Shown: positions 36,708-45,781, numbered from the stretch's first letter. The stretch: DNA of 64,000 bases from Arthrobacter yangruifuii (GCF_009192775.1 NZ_VTFX01000001.1:930001-994000); one strand, 5' to 3'. The notes: generated by a model not told the origin, from the sequence alone. Numbers and translations: made by a program.

Positions 36708-36919
36708 TGTCGACTCCGAAGAACGTTGCCGTTAGCACGGCTCGGCTGGAAATCACTCAGATCAAGTCCACCATCGGTGGTAAGCAGAATCAGCGCGACA
36801 CGCTGCGTTCACTGGGCCTGAAGCACATCGGCGACTCCGTCGTCCGTACTGCTGATGCAGTGACCGTTGGCATGATCAACACGGTTCCGCACCTCGTGAA
36901 GGTTGAGGAGGCGAAGTAA
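36707..36919 (+). CDS. rpmD: 50S ribosomal protein L30
   Basis: Small large-subunit protein, 70 residues. [20 protein letters not shown] and [12 protein letters not shown] are the L30 signature. The start codon shares a base with the rpsE stop (TGATG), and rplO begins one base after its own stop. Confidence 0.97.
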   Translation: MSTPKNVAVSTARLEITQIKSTIGGKQNQRDTLRSLGLKHIGDSVVRTADAVTVGMINTVPHLVKVEEAK

Positions 36920-36920
36920 C

Positions 36921-37376
36921 ATGCCCGAAGATAACAAAACTCTGAAGGTCCATCACCTGCGTCCGGCACCCGGTGCCAAGACGGCCAAGACCCGCGTAGG
37001 CCGCGGTGAAGGTTCCAAGGGTAAGACGGCAGGCCGCGGTACCAAGGGTACGGCTGCCCGCTACCAGGTCAAGGCAGGCTTCGCAGGCGGGCAGCTTCCG
37101 CTGCACATGCGTCTGCCGAAGCTGCGCGGCTTCAAGAACCCGTTCCGGGTCGAGTTCCAGGTTGTCAACCTGGACAAGATCTCGGAGCTGTTCCCCGAAG
37201 GCGGCACCGTGGACATCGAAGCACTGGTTGCCAAGGGTGCGGTTCGCAAGAACCAGCCCGTGAAGGTCCTCGGCTCCGGCGACATCACCGTCAAGGTTGA
37301 TGTCTCGGCCAACGCCTTCTCCGCCAGCGCCGCAGAAAAGATCGCCGCAGCCGGCGGATCCACCACCACGGTCTAA
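36921..37376 (+). CDS. rplO: 50S ribosomal protein L15
   Basis: Late-assembly protein, 151 residues. [20 protein letters not shown], the Gly/Lys-rich [15 protein letters not shown] segment and [20 protein letters not shown] are diagnostic. ATG 36921 is used rather than an upstream in-frame start inside rpmD. It is the last gene before two terminator hairpins that separate the ribosomal part of spc from secY. Confidence 0.97.
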   Translation: MPEDNKTLKVHHLRPAPGAKTAKTRVGRGEGSKGKTAGRGTKGTAARYQVKAGFAGGQLPLHMRLPKLRGFKNPFRVEFQVVNLDKISELFPEGGTVDIEALVAKGAVRKNQPVKVLGSGDITVKVDVSANAFSASAAEKIAAAGGSTTTV

Positions 37377-37399
37377 GACTTACGTGGCGGGTCTGTCTG

Positions 37400-37441
37400 C
37401 CCTCCCCGTCCGGACACATCATGTGTGCGGACAGGGGAGGG
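37400..37441 (+). terminator. First hairpin downstream of rplO
   Basis: CCCTCCCC and GTCCG (37400-37412) pair with CGGAC and GGGGAGGG (37428-37441, one bulged A). An inner CACAT/ATGTG pair extends the stem. No immediate U-tract; GTTTTACC follows about 15 bases later. Confidence 0.7.
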
Positions 37442-37463
37442 GTGCACGATCCCTCGTTTTACC

Positions 37464-37513
37464 ACTGAACTCCTGGCGGACCCATCCGGTCCGCCGGGAG
37501 TTCAGTTCTGTTT
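37464..37513 (+). terminator. Second hairpin downstream of rplO, intrinsic terminator
   Basis: ACTGAACTCC and GGCGGAC (37464-37481) pair with GTCCGCC and GGAGTTCAGT (37489-37506), followed by TCTGTTT. A second strong stem in tandem with the first makes read-through into secY unlikely. Confidence 0.8.
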
Positions 37514-37566
37514 AAGGCAACTACCGCGTCCCGTATGGCGTTAACGCAGTAAGGGCCCCGAACGGC

Positions 37567-37572
37567 TAGACT
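37567..37572 (+). promoter_or_regulatory. secY-adk-map promoter (-10 TAGACT)
   Basis: TAGACT at 37567-37572 lies 50 bases before the secY start, after the double terminator. The best -35 candidate, TTAACG (37541-37546), is 20 bp away, longer than usual. Confidence 0.5.
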
Positions 37573-37621
37573 CTGTTTCTGTCACAAGTCCGGATTGGAC
37601 TTTCAAACTTCAGGAGGACGC

Positions 37622-38932
37622 TTGCTTAGCGCTATTGGCCGGGCTTTCCGGACACCAGATCTGCGACGCAAGCTGTTGTTTACGCTGGGAATCATCACTA
37701 TCTTCCGCATGGGTGCTTTTATCCCGGCCCCGGGTGTTGACTACGGCAATGTGCAGCAGTGCTTGAATCTGGGTGCCACTTCCGGTGGTATTTACCAGTT
37801 CGTCAATCTTTTCAGCGGCGGTGCGCTGCTGCAGGTCTCCATCTTTGCCCTCGGCATCATGCCCTACATCACGGCCAGCATCATTGTTCAGCTGCTCCGC
37901 GTCGTGATCCCGCACTTCCAGGCCCTCTACGATGAAGGCCAGCAGGGCCAGTCCAAGCTGACCCAGTACACGCGCTACCTCACCATTGCGCTCGGCCTGC
38001 TCAACGCGACCACGGTCGTCTCCCTGGCCCGCTCCGGTGCGCTGTTCAACAACCAGTGCTCCCTGCCGATCATCCCTGATGACAACCTGGTGACCGTCCT
38101 GCTGCTCATCGTCACGCTGACCGCCGGCACCGGCGTCATCATGTGGATGGGTGAACTCGTCACGGAAAAGGGTGTGGGCAACGGTATGTCGCTGCTCATC
38201 TTCACCTCCATCGCGGCGTCCTTCCCCAGCGCCCTCGGCGCCATCCTCACCGCCCAGGGCTGGACCATCTTCCTGGCCGTCATCGCCGTGGGCATCCTGA
38301 CGGTGGCCCTGGTCATCTTCGTGGAACAGTCCCAGCGGCGCATCCCGGTGCAGTACGCCAAGCGGATGGTCGGCCGCCGCACCGTCGGCGGCACCAACAC
38401 CTACATCCCGATCAAGGTCAACATGGCCGGCGTGATCCCCGTGATCTTTGCGTCCTCCATGCTGTACCTGCCGAGCCTCCTGGCCCAGTTCAATACCCCG
38501 AGCCAGGGCACGCCCCCGGGATGGGTGGTATGGATCAACAACTACCTCGTCAGCGGCGACCACCCGCTCTACATGCTGGTGTACTTCCTGCTGATCGTCT
38601 TCTTCACCTACTTCTACGTCTCGATCACGTTCAACCCGGACGAGGTCTCGGAGAACATGAAGAAATACGGCGGCTTCATTCCCGGCATCCGGGCCGGCCG
38701 CCCCACCGCCGAATACCTGCAGTACGTGCTCTCCCGGATCACGCTGCCCGGCGCCCTCTACCTGGGCTTCGTCGCCCTGATCCCGCTGATTGCTCTGGTG
38801 TTGGTTGGAGCTAACCAGAACTTCCCGTTCGGCGGAACGTCAATCCTCATCATGGTTGGTGTGGGACTGGAAACAGTCAAACAAATTGACGCGCAGCTCC
38901 AGCAACGTCACTACGAAGGGTTATTGCGATGA
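37622..38932 (+). CDS. secY: Preprotein translocase channel subunit SecY
   Basis: Ten-span channel of the Sec translocon in the cytoplasmic membrane. It has 436 residues. It begins LSAIGRAFRTPDLRRKLLFTLGII, has the plug/TM2 region ALGIMPYITASIIVQLL, GGTNTYIPIKVNMAGVIPVIFASS and the cytoplasmic loop FNPDEVSENMKKYGGFIPGIRAG. The start is taken as TTG 37622 because AGGAGG (37612-37617) is directly upstream; an in-frame TTG at 37595 has no such site. It is overlapped by adk (ATGA). Its own promoter uncouples it from the ribosomal genes. Confidence 0.96.
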   Translation: MLSAIGRAFRTPDLRRKLLFTLGIITIFRMGAFIPAPGVDYGNVQQCLNLGATSGGIYQFVNLFSGGALLQVSIFALGIMPYITASIIVQLLRVVIPHFQALYDEGQQGQSKLTQYTRYLTIALGLLNATTVVSLARSGALFNNQCSLPIIPDDNLVTVLLLIVTLTAGTGVIMWMGELVTEKGVGNGMSLLIFTSIAASFPSALGAILTAQGWTIFLAVIAVGILTVALVIFVEQSQRRIPVQYAKRMVGRRTVGGTNTYIPIKVNMAGVIPVIFASSMLYLPSLLAQFNTPSQGTPPGWVVWINNYLVSGDHPLYMLVYFLLIVFFTYFYVSITFNPDEVSENMKKYGGFIPGIRAGRPTAEYLQYVLSRITLPGALYLGFVALIPLIALVLVGANQNFPFGGTSILIMVGVGLETVKQIDAQLQQRHYEGLLR

Positions 38933-39501
38933 CAAGAATGCTCATTATCGGACCTCCCGGTGCCGGTAAAGGAACACAGGCGGCCCGGATCTCGGACCGC
39001 CTCGGTGTCACGGCAATATCGACCGGCGACATTTTCCGCTCCAACGTCAAGGAGCAGACTCCGCTCGGCGTGGAGGCCAAGAAGTACATCGACGCCGGCA
39101 ACTTCGTTCCGGATTCCGTCACCAACGACATGGTCCGCACCCGCCTTGCCGAGGACGACGTCGAAGCGGGCTTCCTGCTCGACGGCTACCCGCGCACCGT
39201 GGCGCAGGTGGAGGAACTGGACGATATCCTCGCCGGCAACGGCCAGAAGCTCGACGCAGTCCTCCTGCTGACCGCCGACGACGACGAACTCGTTGCCCGC
39301 CTGCTTCGGCGTGCAGAACTCGAAGGGCGCAGCGATGACACCGAAGATGTCATCCGGCACCGCCTGGACCTCTACAAGCAGCAGACAGGCGACGTCGTCG
39401 CCCGCTATGAGGACCGCGGCATCGTGACCCGCGTAGACGGTCTCGGCGCCATCGACGATGTCACTGAGCGCGTCATGGAAGCACTGAAGGACCTGCGCTA
39501 A
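38929..39501 (+). CDS. adk: Adenylate kinase
   Basis: Catalyses ATP + AMP = 2 ADP. It has 190 residues. The P-loop GPPGAGKGT is at 8-16, followed by STGDIFRSN, LLDGYPRTVAQ and the catalytic arginine segment LLRRAELEGRSDDTEDVIRHR. The short LID without Cys4 zinc ligands marks it as the short-form enzyme. ATG 38929 overlaps the secY stop. Grouping with secY and map is widely conserved. Confidence 0.97.
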   Translation: MTRMLIIGPPGAGKGTQAARISDRLGVTAISTGDIFRSNVKEQTPLGVEAKKYIDAGNFVPDSVTNDMVRTRLAEDDVEAGFLLDGYPRTVAQVEELDDILAGNGQKLDAVLLLTADDDELVARLLRRAELEGRSDDTEDVIRHRLDLYKQQTGDVVARYEDRGIVTRVDGLGAIDDVTERVMEALKDLR

Positions 39502-39549
39502 AAAGAAGAACGGCGCTAACAGCAATCCCGCTAGGAAGTTAGAAGACAC

Positions 39550-40374
39550 ATGTTCGGCCAGCCTCGAATCGAATACAAAACCAACGAGCAGATGCGCATT
39601 ATGCGCGAAGCCGGCCTTGTACTGATTTCCGCCCTCGACGCGGCCGTGAAGGCCGCGGACGTCGGAGTCAGCACCCGGGAGATTGACGCAGTATTTGCCG
39701 GCGTGCTTCAGGAAGCCGGAGCGACCTCCAATTTCCTGGGCTACCACGGCTACCCGGCCACGGTCTGCACCTCCGTGAACGAGGAAGTTGTCCACGGCAT
39801 CCCGGGGGACCGGGTGCTGCAGGACGGCGACATCATTTCCATTGACGGCGGAGCAGTCGTGAACGGCTGGCATTCGGACTCCGCGCGTACCGTGATCGTG
39901 GGTACGCCGGATCCCGAGGACCAGCGCCTGTCCGACGTCACCGAGAACGCCATGTGGCACGGAATCGCAGCTGCTGCCAAGGGCAGGTTCGTGGGGGACA
40001 TCGGCGCGGCCATCGACGACTACGTCAGCAGCGTCCCGGGCAAGCGCCTGGGAATCCTCGAAGACTACGTCGGCCACGGCATCGGCACCCAGATGCACCA
40101 GGCACCGGACGTGCTGAATTACCGGACCGGCCACAACGGCCCGAAGCTGAAGCCCGGACTGTGCCTGGCCATTGAACCAATGCTGGTGCGCGGCAAGATC
40201 CTCACCCGTACCCTCGATGATGACTGGACGGTTGTCACCGAAGACGGGAGCCGGTCCAGCCAGTGGGAACACTCCGTGGCGATCCACGAGAAGGGGATCT
40301 GGGTGCTGACATCGCCCGACGGCGGTGCCTCGCGGCTGGAGCCGCTGGGCGTCACCCCGGTACCCGTTCCCTAG
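39550..40374 (+). CDS. map: Methionine aminopeptidase, type I
   Basis: Removes initiator methionine from nascent proteins. It has 274 residues. All active-site residues can be placed: His82, metal ligands Asp99, Asp110, His176, Glu209 and Glu240, in the expected pita-bread order (SIDGGAVVNGWHSDSA, GHGIGTQMH, AIEPML, EHSVAIHEKG). There is no N-terminal zinc-finger extension. ATG 39550 follows AGGAAGTTAGAAGACAC. Followed by an untranslated 401-base interval. Confidence 0.97.
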   Translation: MFGQPRIEYKTNEQMRIMREAGLVLISALDAAVKAADVGVSTREIDAVFAGVLQEAGATSNFLGYHGYPATVCTSVNEEVVHGIPGDRVLQDGDIISIDGGAVVNGWHSDSARTVIVGTPDPEDQRLSDVTENAMWHGIAAAAKGRFVGDIGAAIDDYVSSVPGKRLGILEDYVGHGIGTQMHQAPDVLNYRTGHNGPKLKPGLCLAIEPMLVRGKILTRTLDDDWTVVTEDGSRSSQWEHSVAIHEKGIWVLTSPDGGASRLEPLGVTPVPVP

Positions 40375-40414
40375 CCTGCGCGGATTTTCCGGCACCGGGA
40401 CAGCACGACGCTCG

Positions 40415-40438
40415 GATGTCGGTACCGATGTCGGTACC
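40415..40438 (+). repeat. Perfect 12-bp tandem repeat
   Basis: GATGTCGGTACC is present twice in tandem just downstream of map, ahead of the terminator hairpin. No coding sequence covers it. The surrounding gap (40375-40775) otherwise holds the map terminator and the infA promoter. Confidence 0.85.
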
Positions 40439-40446
40439 GCAGGACA

Positions 40447-40487
40447 CAGCAGGCCCCGTTCCGTTCCGGCACGGGGCCTGCTGCTTT
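40447..40487 (+). terminator. Terminator downstream of map
   Basis: CAGCAGGCCCCGT (40447-40459) pairs perfectly with ACGGGGCCTGCTG (40471-40483), followed by CTTTCC. It ends the secY-adk-map unit. Confidence 0.75.
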
Positions 40488-40600
40488 CCGCCGAACCGGG
40501 CCGGCGTCGGCCACGGTGCCCCGGTAGCGCCGCCGCCCCCCTGGAGGTACGCCGGAAGGGCAGCGATTACCCGGAACGCAAACTGGACACCCGGAGCGAT

Positions 40601-40629
40601 TTAACTTATGGGGGGTCATCCCGTAGAGT
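40601..40629 (+). promoter_or_regulatory. Promoter of infA
   Basis: TTAACT (40601-40606), a 17-bp spacer and TAGAGT (40624-40629) form one of the better -35/-10 pairs in the window. It leaves a leader of about 140 nt before infA. Confidence 0.6.
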
Positions 40630-40775
40630 TATCTGTTGGTTGTCTCTACATTCGTGCCCGGATTGACCGTTTTCGATGCCTCGTGCGCCGAAGCGGTGGA
40701 CGGAACGGACGTGACGGCCACATTCGAAAAACCGTTGCCGGCGCCAAACCGGCAACACAGACGTTAGCGGAGGAT

Positions 40776-40997
40776 ATGGCCAAGAAAGACGGCGTCATTG
40801 AGATCGAGGGCTCGGTAAACGAAGCCCTGCCCAACGCGATGTTCCGCGTTGAGCTGGCCAACGGCCACATTGTGCTCGCACACATCTCGGGAAAGATGCG
40901 TCAACACTACATTCGCATCCTCCCAGGAGACCGCGTTGTGGTGGAACTTAGCCCGTACGACCTCACCCGGGGTCGCATCGTCTACCGCTACAAGTAA
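40776..40997 (+). CDS. infA: Translation initiation factor IF-1
   Basis: OB-fold factor that covers the ribosomal A site during initiation. It has 73 residues, normal. [20 protein letters not shown] and [39 protein letters not shown] are the family sequence. ATG 40776 gives the canonical N-terminus; readings from further upstream translate only leader. It heads the infA-rpmJ-rpsM-rpsK-rpoA-rplQ group. Confidence 0.98.
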   Translation: MAKKDGVIEIEGSVNEALPNAMFRVELANGHIVLAHISGKMRQHYIRILPGDRVVVELSPYDLTRGRIVYRYK

Positions 40998-41081
40998 ACC
41001 GCTGCCGAGACGGACGGCGTACCGGCTGAGCCGGTCCGCTGACCGATCAGGCTCAACCCTGCAACCACGCAAAGGAAAACC

Positions 41082-41195
41082 ATGAAGGTCCAGCCGAGCG
41101 TCAAGCAGATCTGCGATAAGTGCAAGGTGATTCGCCGTAACGGTCGAGTCATGGTGATCTGCGAGAACCCGCGCCACAAGCAGCGCCAGGGCTAA
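41082..41195 (+). CDS. rpmJ: 50S ribosomal protein L36
   Basis: Smallest ribosomal protein, 37 residues ([20 protein letters not shown], then [17 protein letters not shown]). It is the zinc-binding form with ligands Cys11, Cys14, Cys27 and His32, so the C+ paralog used under zinc-replete conditions. AAAGGAAAAC precedes ATG 41082. It lies in its usual place between infA and rpsM. Confidence 0.97.
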   Translation: MKVQPSVKQICDKCKVIRRNGRVMVICENPRHKQRQG

Positions 41196-41396
41196 TTAGC
41201 CTCTCTAGCTCCGAGGTCCGCAAGGGCACCGGCATGAGGGCCCCTGTTACAGGGAGTCAGCCCACGCGTAGTTAATTGAATATGGCAGTGCAGCGTCTAT
41301 ACGCGTGACGCATACCCCCGGTACGGAGGCCGGGGACCTGGCAACAGGGACGCACTGCTTCAGACCTCCGGTAATAACCAAAGGAGAACCGCCGAT

Positions 41397-41774
41397 ATGG
41401 CACGTCTCGCTGGCGTTGACATTCCCCGCGAAAAGCGGGTAGTGATTGCGCTTACCTACATCTACGGCGTGGGCAAGACCCGTGCAGAGCAGACCCTTGC
41501 AGAGACCGGCATCAGCCCGGAAACTCGCGTCAAGGACCTCACCGACGCTGAACTCGTTCAGCTGCGTGACTACATCGAGGGCAACTTCAAGGTTGAGGGT
41601 GACCTCCGCCGTGAGGTGGCCGCTGACATCCGCCGCAAGGTCGAGATCGGCAGCTACCAGGGCATCCGGCACCGCCGCGGCATGCCCGTCCACGGTCAGC
41701 GCACGAAGACCAACGCTCGTACCCGTAAGGGCCCGAAGCGCACCGTTGCCGGTAAGAAGAAGGCCGGCCGCTAA
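41397..41774 (+). CDS. rpsM: 30S ribosomal protein S13
   Basis: Head protein contacting P-site tRNA and the B1 bridges, 125 residues. [20 protein letters not shown] and the C-terminal [20 protein letters not shown] tail are typical. AAAGGAGAACC is the ribosome-binding site. The 201-base gap after rpmJ holds a small hairpin (CCCCGG/CCGGGG near 41325-41345) and no gene. Confidence 0.98.
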   Translation: MARLAGVDIPREKRVVIALTYIYGVGKTRAEQTLAETGISPETRVKDLTDAELVQLRDYIEGNFKVEGDLRREVAADIRRKVEIGSYQGIRHRRGMPVHGQRTKTNARTRKGPKRTVAGKKKAGR

Positions 41775-41840
41775 ATAAGCGGTCTTTCGGCCACGGCCCG
41801 AATCCGGGCCACCTAAACCAAACTCTTTGTAGGAGAAGTA

Positions 41841-42242
41841 ATGCCCCCCAAGACTCGTGGAGCGGTCCGCAAGCCGCGTCGCAAGGATAAGAAGAATATC
41901 GCGCTCGGCCAGGCGCATATCAAGAGCACCTTCAACAACACCATCGTGTCCATCACGGACCCGTCCGGTGCTGTTATCTCATGGGCTTCCGCCGGTGAGG
42001 TTGGCTTCAAGGGCTCGCGTAAGTCCACCCCGTTCGCTGCTCAGATGGCTGCTGAAGCTGCCGCTAAGCGCGCACAGGAGCACGGCGTCCGCAAGGTCGA
42101 CGTCTTCGTGAAGGGTCCGGGCTCCGGTCGCGAGACCGCCATCCGTTCGCTGCAGGCCACCGGCCTGGAGGTTGGCTCCATTCAGGACGTCACTCCGAGC
42201 GCACACAACGGTTGCCGTCCCCCGAAGCGCCGCCGCGTATAA
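41841..42242 (+). CDS. rpsK: 30S ribosomal protein S11
   Basis: Platform protein that contacts the mRNA exit region, 133 residues. [20 protein letters not shown], the [15 protein letters not shown] loop and the C-terminal [18 protein letters not shown] are diagnostic. A very strong hairpin follows in the 182-base gap before rpoA. Confidence 0.98.
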   Translation: MPPKTRGAVRKPRRKDKKNIALGQAHIKSTFNNTIVSITDPSGAVISWASAGEVGFKGSRKSTPFAAQMAAEAAAKRAQEHGVRKVDVFVKGPGSGRETAIRSLQATGLEVGSIQDVTPSAHNGCRPPKRRRV

Positions 42243-42265
42243 GCAGCACTGCGGTTCCGGTTCCC

Positions 42266-42306
42266 CCGGCGGGCAGCCCACTCTCATACAGTGGCCTGCC
42301 CGCCGG
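42266..42306 (+). terminator. Hairpin between rpsK and rpoA
   Basis: CCGGCGGGCAG (42266-42276) pairs perfectly with CTGCCCGCCGG (42296-42306), and CCACT/AGTGG continue the stem inside, giving 16 pairs with one mismatch. No U-tract. It may set the ratio between ribosomal proteins and RNA polymerase alpha. Confidence 0.6.
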
Positions 42307-42424
42307 CGGGCACCGGTCCCGGGCTGGCTGTAAGCCGTCCAAGACGCCCGCGGAAGACCCGTCGTCGTCGTTTCCACCATTTGTGTTGCGTCATATAGCG
42401 GATGCTCGCTGAAAGGAAATGCAA

Positions 42425-43435
42425 GTGCTCATTGCACAGCGCCCCACCCTCACTGAAGAAGTCGTAGCCGACAACCGCTCACGGTTCATCATTGAACCCC
42501 TGGAGCCGGGTTTCGGTTACACCCTCGGTAACTCCCTCCGTCGTACCCTGCTGTCCTCCATTCCCGGTGCCGCTGTAACCAGCATCCGCATCGAGGGCGT
42601 GCTGCACGAGTTCACGACGGTTCCCGGCGTCAAGGAAGATGTCACCGAGATCATCCTGAACGTCAAGAACCTCTCGGTTTCCTCCGAGCACGACGAGCCC
42701 GTTGTGGCCTACCTGCGCAAGCAGGGCCCCGGCGTGGTTACGGCTGCGGACATCGCTCCGCCGGCCGGTGTGGAGTTCCACAACCCCGACCTGCACATCG
42801 CCACGCTGAACTCGAAGGGCAAGTTCGAACTCGAACTGACCATCGAGCGCGGCCGCGGCTACGTGTCGGCCAGCCAGAACAAGTCCGGTGACCAGGAGAT
42901 CGGCCGCATCCCGGTTGACTCCATCTACTCGCCGGTCCTGAAGGTGACCTTCCGCGTGGAGGCCACCCGTGTTGAACAGCGCACCGACTTCGATCGCCTG
43001 ATCGTTGACGTTGAGACCAAGGATGCCATTGCACCGCGCGACGCTGTCGCCTCTGCCGGTACCACCCTGGTTGAACTGTTCGGCCTGGCACGTGAACTCA
43101 ACACCGCCGCTGAAGGTATTGAAATCGGTCCGAGCCCCACGGATGCCGCACTGGCAGCCGACATGGCCCTGCCGATCGAAGATCTCGAGCTGACTGTGCG
43201 TTCGTACAACTGCCTCAAGCGCGAAGGCATCCACACCGTGGGTGAACTCGTAGCCCGCTCCGAGGCTGACCTGATGGACATCCGCAACTTTGGTGCGAAG
43301 TCCATCGATGAGGTGAAGGCAAAACTGGTTGAACTGGGTCTGTCCCTGAAGGATTCCCCTCCCGGATTCGACCTGGCCGCCCGTGCCGCAGCTATTGAAG
43401 AGGACGAGTCCGAATACTCGGACGACGAGCTCTAA
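42425..43435 (+). CDS. rpoA: RNA polymerase alpha subunit
   Basis: Scaffold subunit of RNA polymerase, 336 residues. The N-terminal assembly domain ([22 protein letters not shown]) and the C-terminal domain ([40 protein letters not shown]) are complete, with a short acidic tail. GTG 42425 is preferred: GAAAGGA ends 8 nt before it, whereas an in-frame ATG at 42419 sits almost on top of that site. The GTG start gives the usual [10 protein letters not shown]-terminus. Confidence 0.97.
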   Translation: MLIAQRPTLTEEVVADNRSRFIIEPLEPGFGYTLGNSLRRTLLSSIPGAAVTSIRIEGVLHEFTTVPGVKEDVTEIILNVKNLSVSSEHDEPVVAYLRKQGPGVVTAADIAPPAGVEFHNPDLHIATLNSKGKFELELTIERGRGYVSASQNKSGDQEIGRIPVDSIYSPVLKVTFRVEATRVEQRTDFDRLIVDVETKDAIAPRDAVASAGTTLVELFGLARELNTAAEGIEIGPSPTDAALAADMALPIEDLELTVRSYNCLKREGIHTVGELVARSEADLMDIRNFGAKSIDEVKAKLVELGLSLKDSPPGFDLAARAAAIEEDESEYSDDEL

Positions 43436-43500
43436 CTGAAGCAAATTCTTGCCGGCGGGCTTTTCAAGCACCGTACGGCACCGTTTGAGGAGAAAAAGTA

Positions 43501-44061
43501 ATGCCTACACCCACCAAGGGTAAGCGCCTCGGAGGCAGCCCGGCACACCAGCGCCTGATGCTGGCCAACCTTGCCGCGCAGCTGTTCGAGCACAAGCAGA
43601 TCACCACCACGGTGACCAAGGCCAAGCGTCTGCGTCCCTACGCGGAACGCCTGATCACGTTCGCAAAGCGCGGGGACCTGTCCTCCCGCCGCCGCGTCCT
43701 GGCCCTGATCTCCGACAAGGGCATCGTTCACGAGCTCTTCACCGACATTGCTCCGGCAGTCGAGAAGCGCGACGGCGGTTACACCCGTATCACCAAGATC
43801 GGCAACCGTAAGGGCGACAATGCTCCCATGGCTGTCATCGAGCTGGTCCTGGAACCGCTTTCTGCCAAGCAGTCCGTCGTGGCCGAAGCCAGCACCGCAG
43901 CAGCTGCTGCAGCGCCGGCTCCGGTTGAGTCTGCCGACTCCGCTGATTCCGCTGATTCGGCTGAGTCTGCTGATTCCGCTGAGTCTGCCGACTCCGCTGA
44001 TGAAGCAGTCGTCGCCGAAGAGGCTCCCGAAGCAGTCGTGGAGACCGAAGAGAAGAAGTAA
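43501..44061 (+). CDS. rplQ: 50S ribosomal protein L17 with acidic repeat tail
   Basis: Exit-tunnel-side protein, 186 residues. The core ([20 protein letters not shown] to ~residue 125) is normal. The tail contains about nine Ser-Ala-Asp/Glu triplet units encoded by near-identical 9-15-base repeats, followed by a Glu/Val-rich end. E. coli L17 is ~127 residues, so the tail is ~60 extra. Such tails are common in Micrococcaceae-type genomes as far as I know; function unknown. Last gene of the alpha group. Confidence 0.96.
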   Translation: MPTPTKGKRLGGSPAHQRLMLANLAAQLFEHKQITTTVTKAKRLRPYAERLITFAKRGDLSSRRRVLALISDKGIVHELFTDIAPAVEKRDGGYTRITKIGNRKGDNAPMAVIELVLEPLSAKQSVVAEASTAAAAAAPAPVESADSADSADSAESADSAESADSADEAVVAEEAPEAVVETEEKK

Positions 44062-44086
44062 TTCTTCGCTGAGGTCCCGGTGCCCT

Positions 44087-44092
44087 TAATAT
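44087..44092 (+). promoter_or_regulatory. -10 TAATAT at leaderless distance from truA ATG
   Basis: TAATAT ends 7 bases before ATG 44100, so transcription would start on or beside the truA start codon. No Shine-Dalgarno-like sequence lies in between. Confidence 0.4.
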
Positions 44093-44099
44093 GGGTGCT

Positions 44100-45029
44100 A
44101 TGACTCTTGAAAGGCCCGCCGTCCCTGAAATGGATGGCGGGCCTTTCCGCGTCCGGATGGACCTTGCCTATGACGGTGCGCCCTTCTCCGGCTGGGCCGC
44201 CCAGCCCGGGCTGCGGACCGTGCAGGGCGTCGTGGAGGACGCCCTGGCGGTGCTGCTGCGCCGGCCCGTGCGCATTACCGTGGCGGGCAGGACCGATGCC
44301 GGAGTGCATGCCCGCGGACAGGTGGTGCACTTCGATCTCACCGCCTCGGAATGGTACGAGCTGGCGCGCGGACGGGACGTGGACCCCGGAGTCTCGCTGC
44401 GGCGCAGGCTGCACGGGGTGATCAACAAGGAACTCACCATGGCAGCCCGTGATGCCGGGCAGCAGCGGCGCTCCGTGGACGCCCTGGGCGGCGCCGTGGA
44501 AGTCCTTTCCGCAGTCCCGGCCCCTGCCGGCTTCGACGCCCGCTTCTCGGCCCTCTGGCGGCGGTACAGCTACCGCATCTGCGACCTGCCCGAGAACCGG
44601 GACCCGCTGTCACGGCACACCACCCTTTGGTTCAAGGCACCGCTGGACATCGGGCGGATGAACGAAGCAGCGGAAGGCGTGCTGGGCATCCGGGATTTCC
44701 TCTCCTTCTGCAAACCCCGCACCGGCTCCACCACCATCCGCGAACTCCAGGAGTTTCACTTCCGGCGCGGTTCCGACGGGATAATCACCACCCACATCCA
44801 GGCCGACGCGTTCTGCCACAACATGGTCCGCTCGCTGGTAGGGGGTTCCCTGCTGGTCGGCTCGGGGGAGCGGCGCCCCCAGTGGCTGGCAGACCGCCTC
44901 GCCGCCAGGATGCGGGACTCGAAATCGCTCCTGGCGCCGCCCCATCCGCTGGTGCTGGAAGAGGTCCGCTACCCGGCGGACGTGGAACTGGCCGGCCGGG
45001 CGGAACTGACCCGGGCGCACCGTAAATAG
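44100..45029 (+). CDS. truA: tRNA pseudouridine synthase A
   Basis: Converts U38-U40 of tRNA anticodon stems to pseudouridine. It has 309 residues from ATG 44100. MDLAYDGAPFSGWAAQP and the catalytic aspartate in AGRTDAGVHARGQ (Asp66) are conserved; FRRGSDGIITTHIQADAFCH and HNMVRSLVGG mark the C-terminal half. Three in-frame starts compete: 44091, 44100 and 44130. The choice of 44100 rests on the leaderless -10. A perfect 12-bp inverted repeat lies within codons 4-16, odd for a coding start. Placement after rplQ is common in bacteria. Confidence 0.92.
   Translation: MTLERPAVPEMDGGPFRVRMDLAYDGAPFSGWAAQPGLRTVQGVVEDALAVLLRRPVRITVAGRTDAGVHARGQVVHFDLTASEWYELARGRDVDPGVSLRRRLHGVINKELTMAARDAGQQRRSVDALGGAVEVLSAVPAPAGFDARFSALWRRYSYRICDLPENRDPLSRHTTLWFKAPLDIGRMNEAAEGVLGIRDFLSFCKPRTGSTTIRELQEFHFRRGSDGIITTHIQADAFCHNMVRSLVGGSLLVGSGERRPQWLADRLAARMRDSKSLLAPPHPLVLEEVRYPADVELAGRAELTRAHRK
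44109..44147 (+). terminator. Perfect hairpin overlapping the truA 5' end
   Basis: GAAAGGCCCGCC (44109-44120) and GGCGGGCCTTTC (44136-44147) form a perfect 12-bp stem with a 15-nt loop. The position, about 50 bases after rplQ, suits a terminator of the alpha operon, yet it sits in the truA reading frame. It could block read-through translation of truA while leaving its own leaderless transcript. Confidence 0.5.
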
Positions 45030-45092
45030 CGCTTCCCCGGGAGGCCGACGTAAAATGGGGGCAAATTCCATATCCGGGCGCACCGGCAGCTT

Positions 45093-45121
45093 TTGACCAG
45101 ACTACGTAAGCAGGCTATTGT
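45093..45121 (+). promoter_or_regulatory. rplM-rpsI promoter
   Basis: TTGACC (45093-45098), 17-bp spacer, TATTGT (45116-45121). It is the closest match to the sigma-70-like consensus seen in the window and drives a leader of ~210 nt. The 308-base interval 45030-45337 contains no gene. Confidence 0.7.
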
Positions 45122-45337
45122 TTATAGTCGTTGTGCGTGTCCTACCTCGATAGGCCTATGCCCACGGGAGCGGCTTCGTTGCAGAGCCACCTGGCCCCGG
45201 GGAAATAGCCGAGATATCAGGACCACTGGTTACTTCAGTCCTCACCTGACCATCCGGTAACGCATAGAGAAGCTGCACTGTCCATGGCATCCATGGCCAG
45301 CGCGCCACCTAAGACAGAAGAAACGAAGGCAAACACC

Positions 45338-45781
45338 GTGCGTACGTACACCCCGAAGCCCGGCGACATCAACCGCCAGTGGCACGTCATTGACGCCACC
45401 GACGTTGTCCTAGGCCGTCTTGCCAGCCAGACCGCAACACTGCTGCGCGGAAAGCACAAGCCGACCTTTGCTCCCCACATGGACATGGGCGATTTCGTCA
45501 TCATCATCAACGCCGAGAAGGTTGCCCTTACCGGCGCCAAGCTCGAACAGAAGCGTGCCTACCGCCACTCGGGTTACCCGGGCGGTCTGTCCTCCGTCAA
45601 CTACGCTGAACTGCTGGAAAAGAACCCGGTACGTGCAGTTGAGAAGGCTGTCCGCGGCATGCTGCCCAAGAACTCCCTGGCTGCTGACCAGATCAGCAAG
45701 CTGAAGGTTTACCGCGGTGCGGAGCACCCCCACGCCGCACAGCAGCCCAAGACCTTCGAAATCACCCAGGTCGCCCAGTAG
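45338..45781 (+). CDS. rplM: 50S ribosomal protein L13
   Basis: Early assembly protein, 147 residues from GTG 45338. [40 protein letters not shown] and [20 protein letters not shown] are diagnostic. GAAGG (45325-45329) lies 8 nt upstream of this GTG. An in-frame ATG at 45284 would add 18 residues ([18 protein letters not shown]) with no support from the family. Confidence 0.96.
   Translation: MRTYTPKPGDINRQWHVIDATDVVLGRLASQTATLLRGKHKPTFAPHMDMGDFVIIINAEKVALTGAKLEQKRAYRHSGYPGGLSSVNYAELLEKNPVRAVEKAVRGMLPKNSLAADQISKLKVYRGAEHPHAAQQPKTFEITQVAQ

Noticed and set aside
45284-45337. N-terminal extension of L13 from ATG 45284
   Set aside because: The GTG at 45338 has a good ribosome-binding site and gives the standard N-terminus; the extra 18 residues have no family support.
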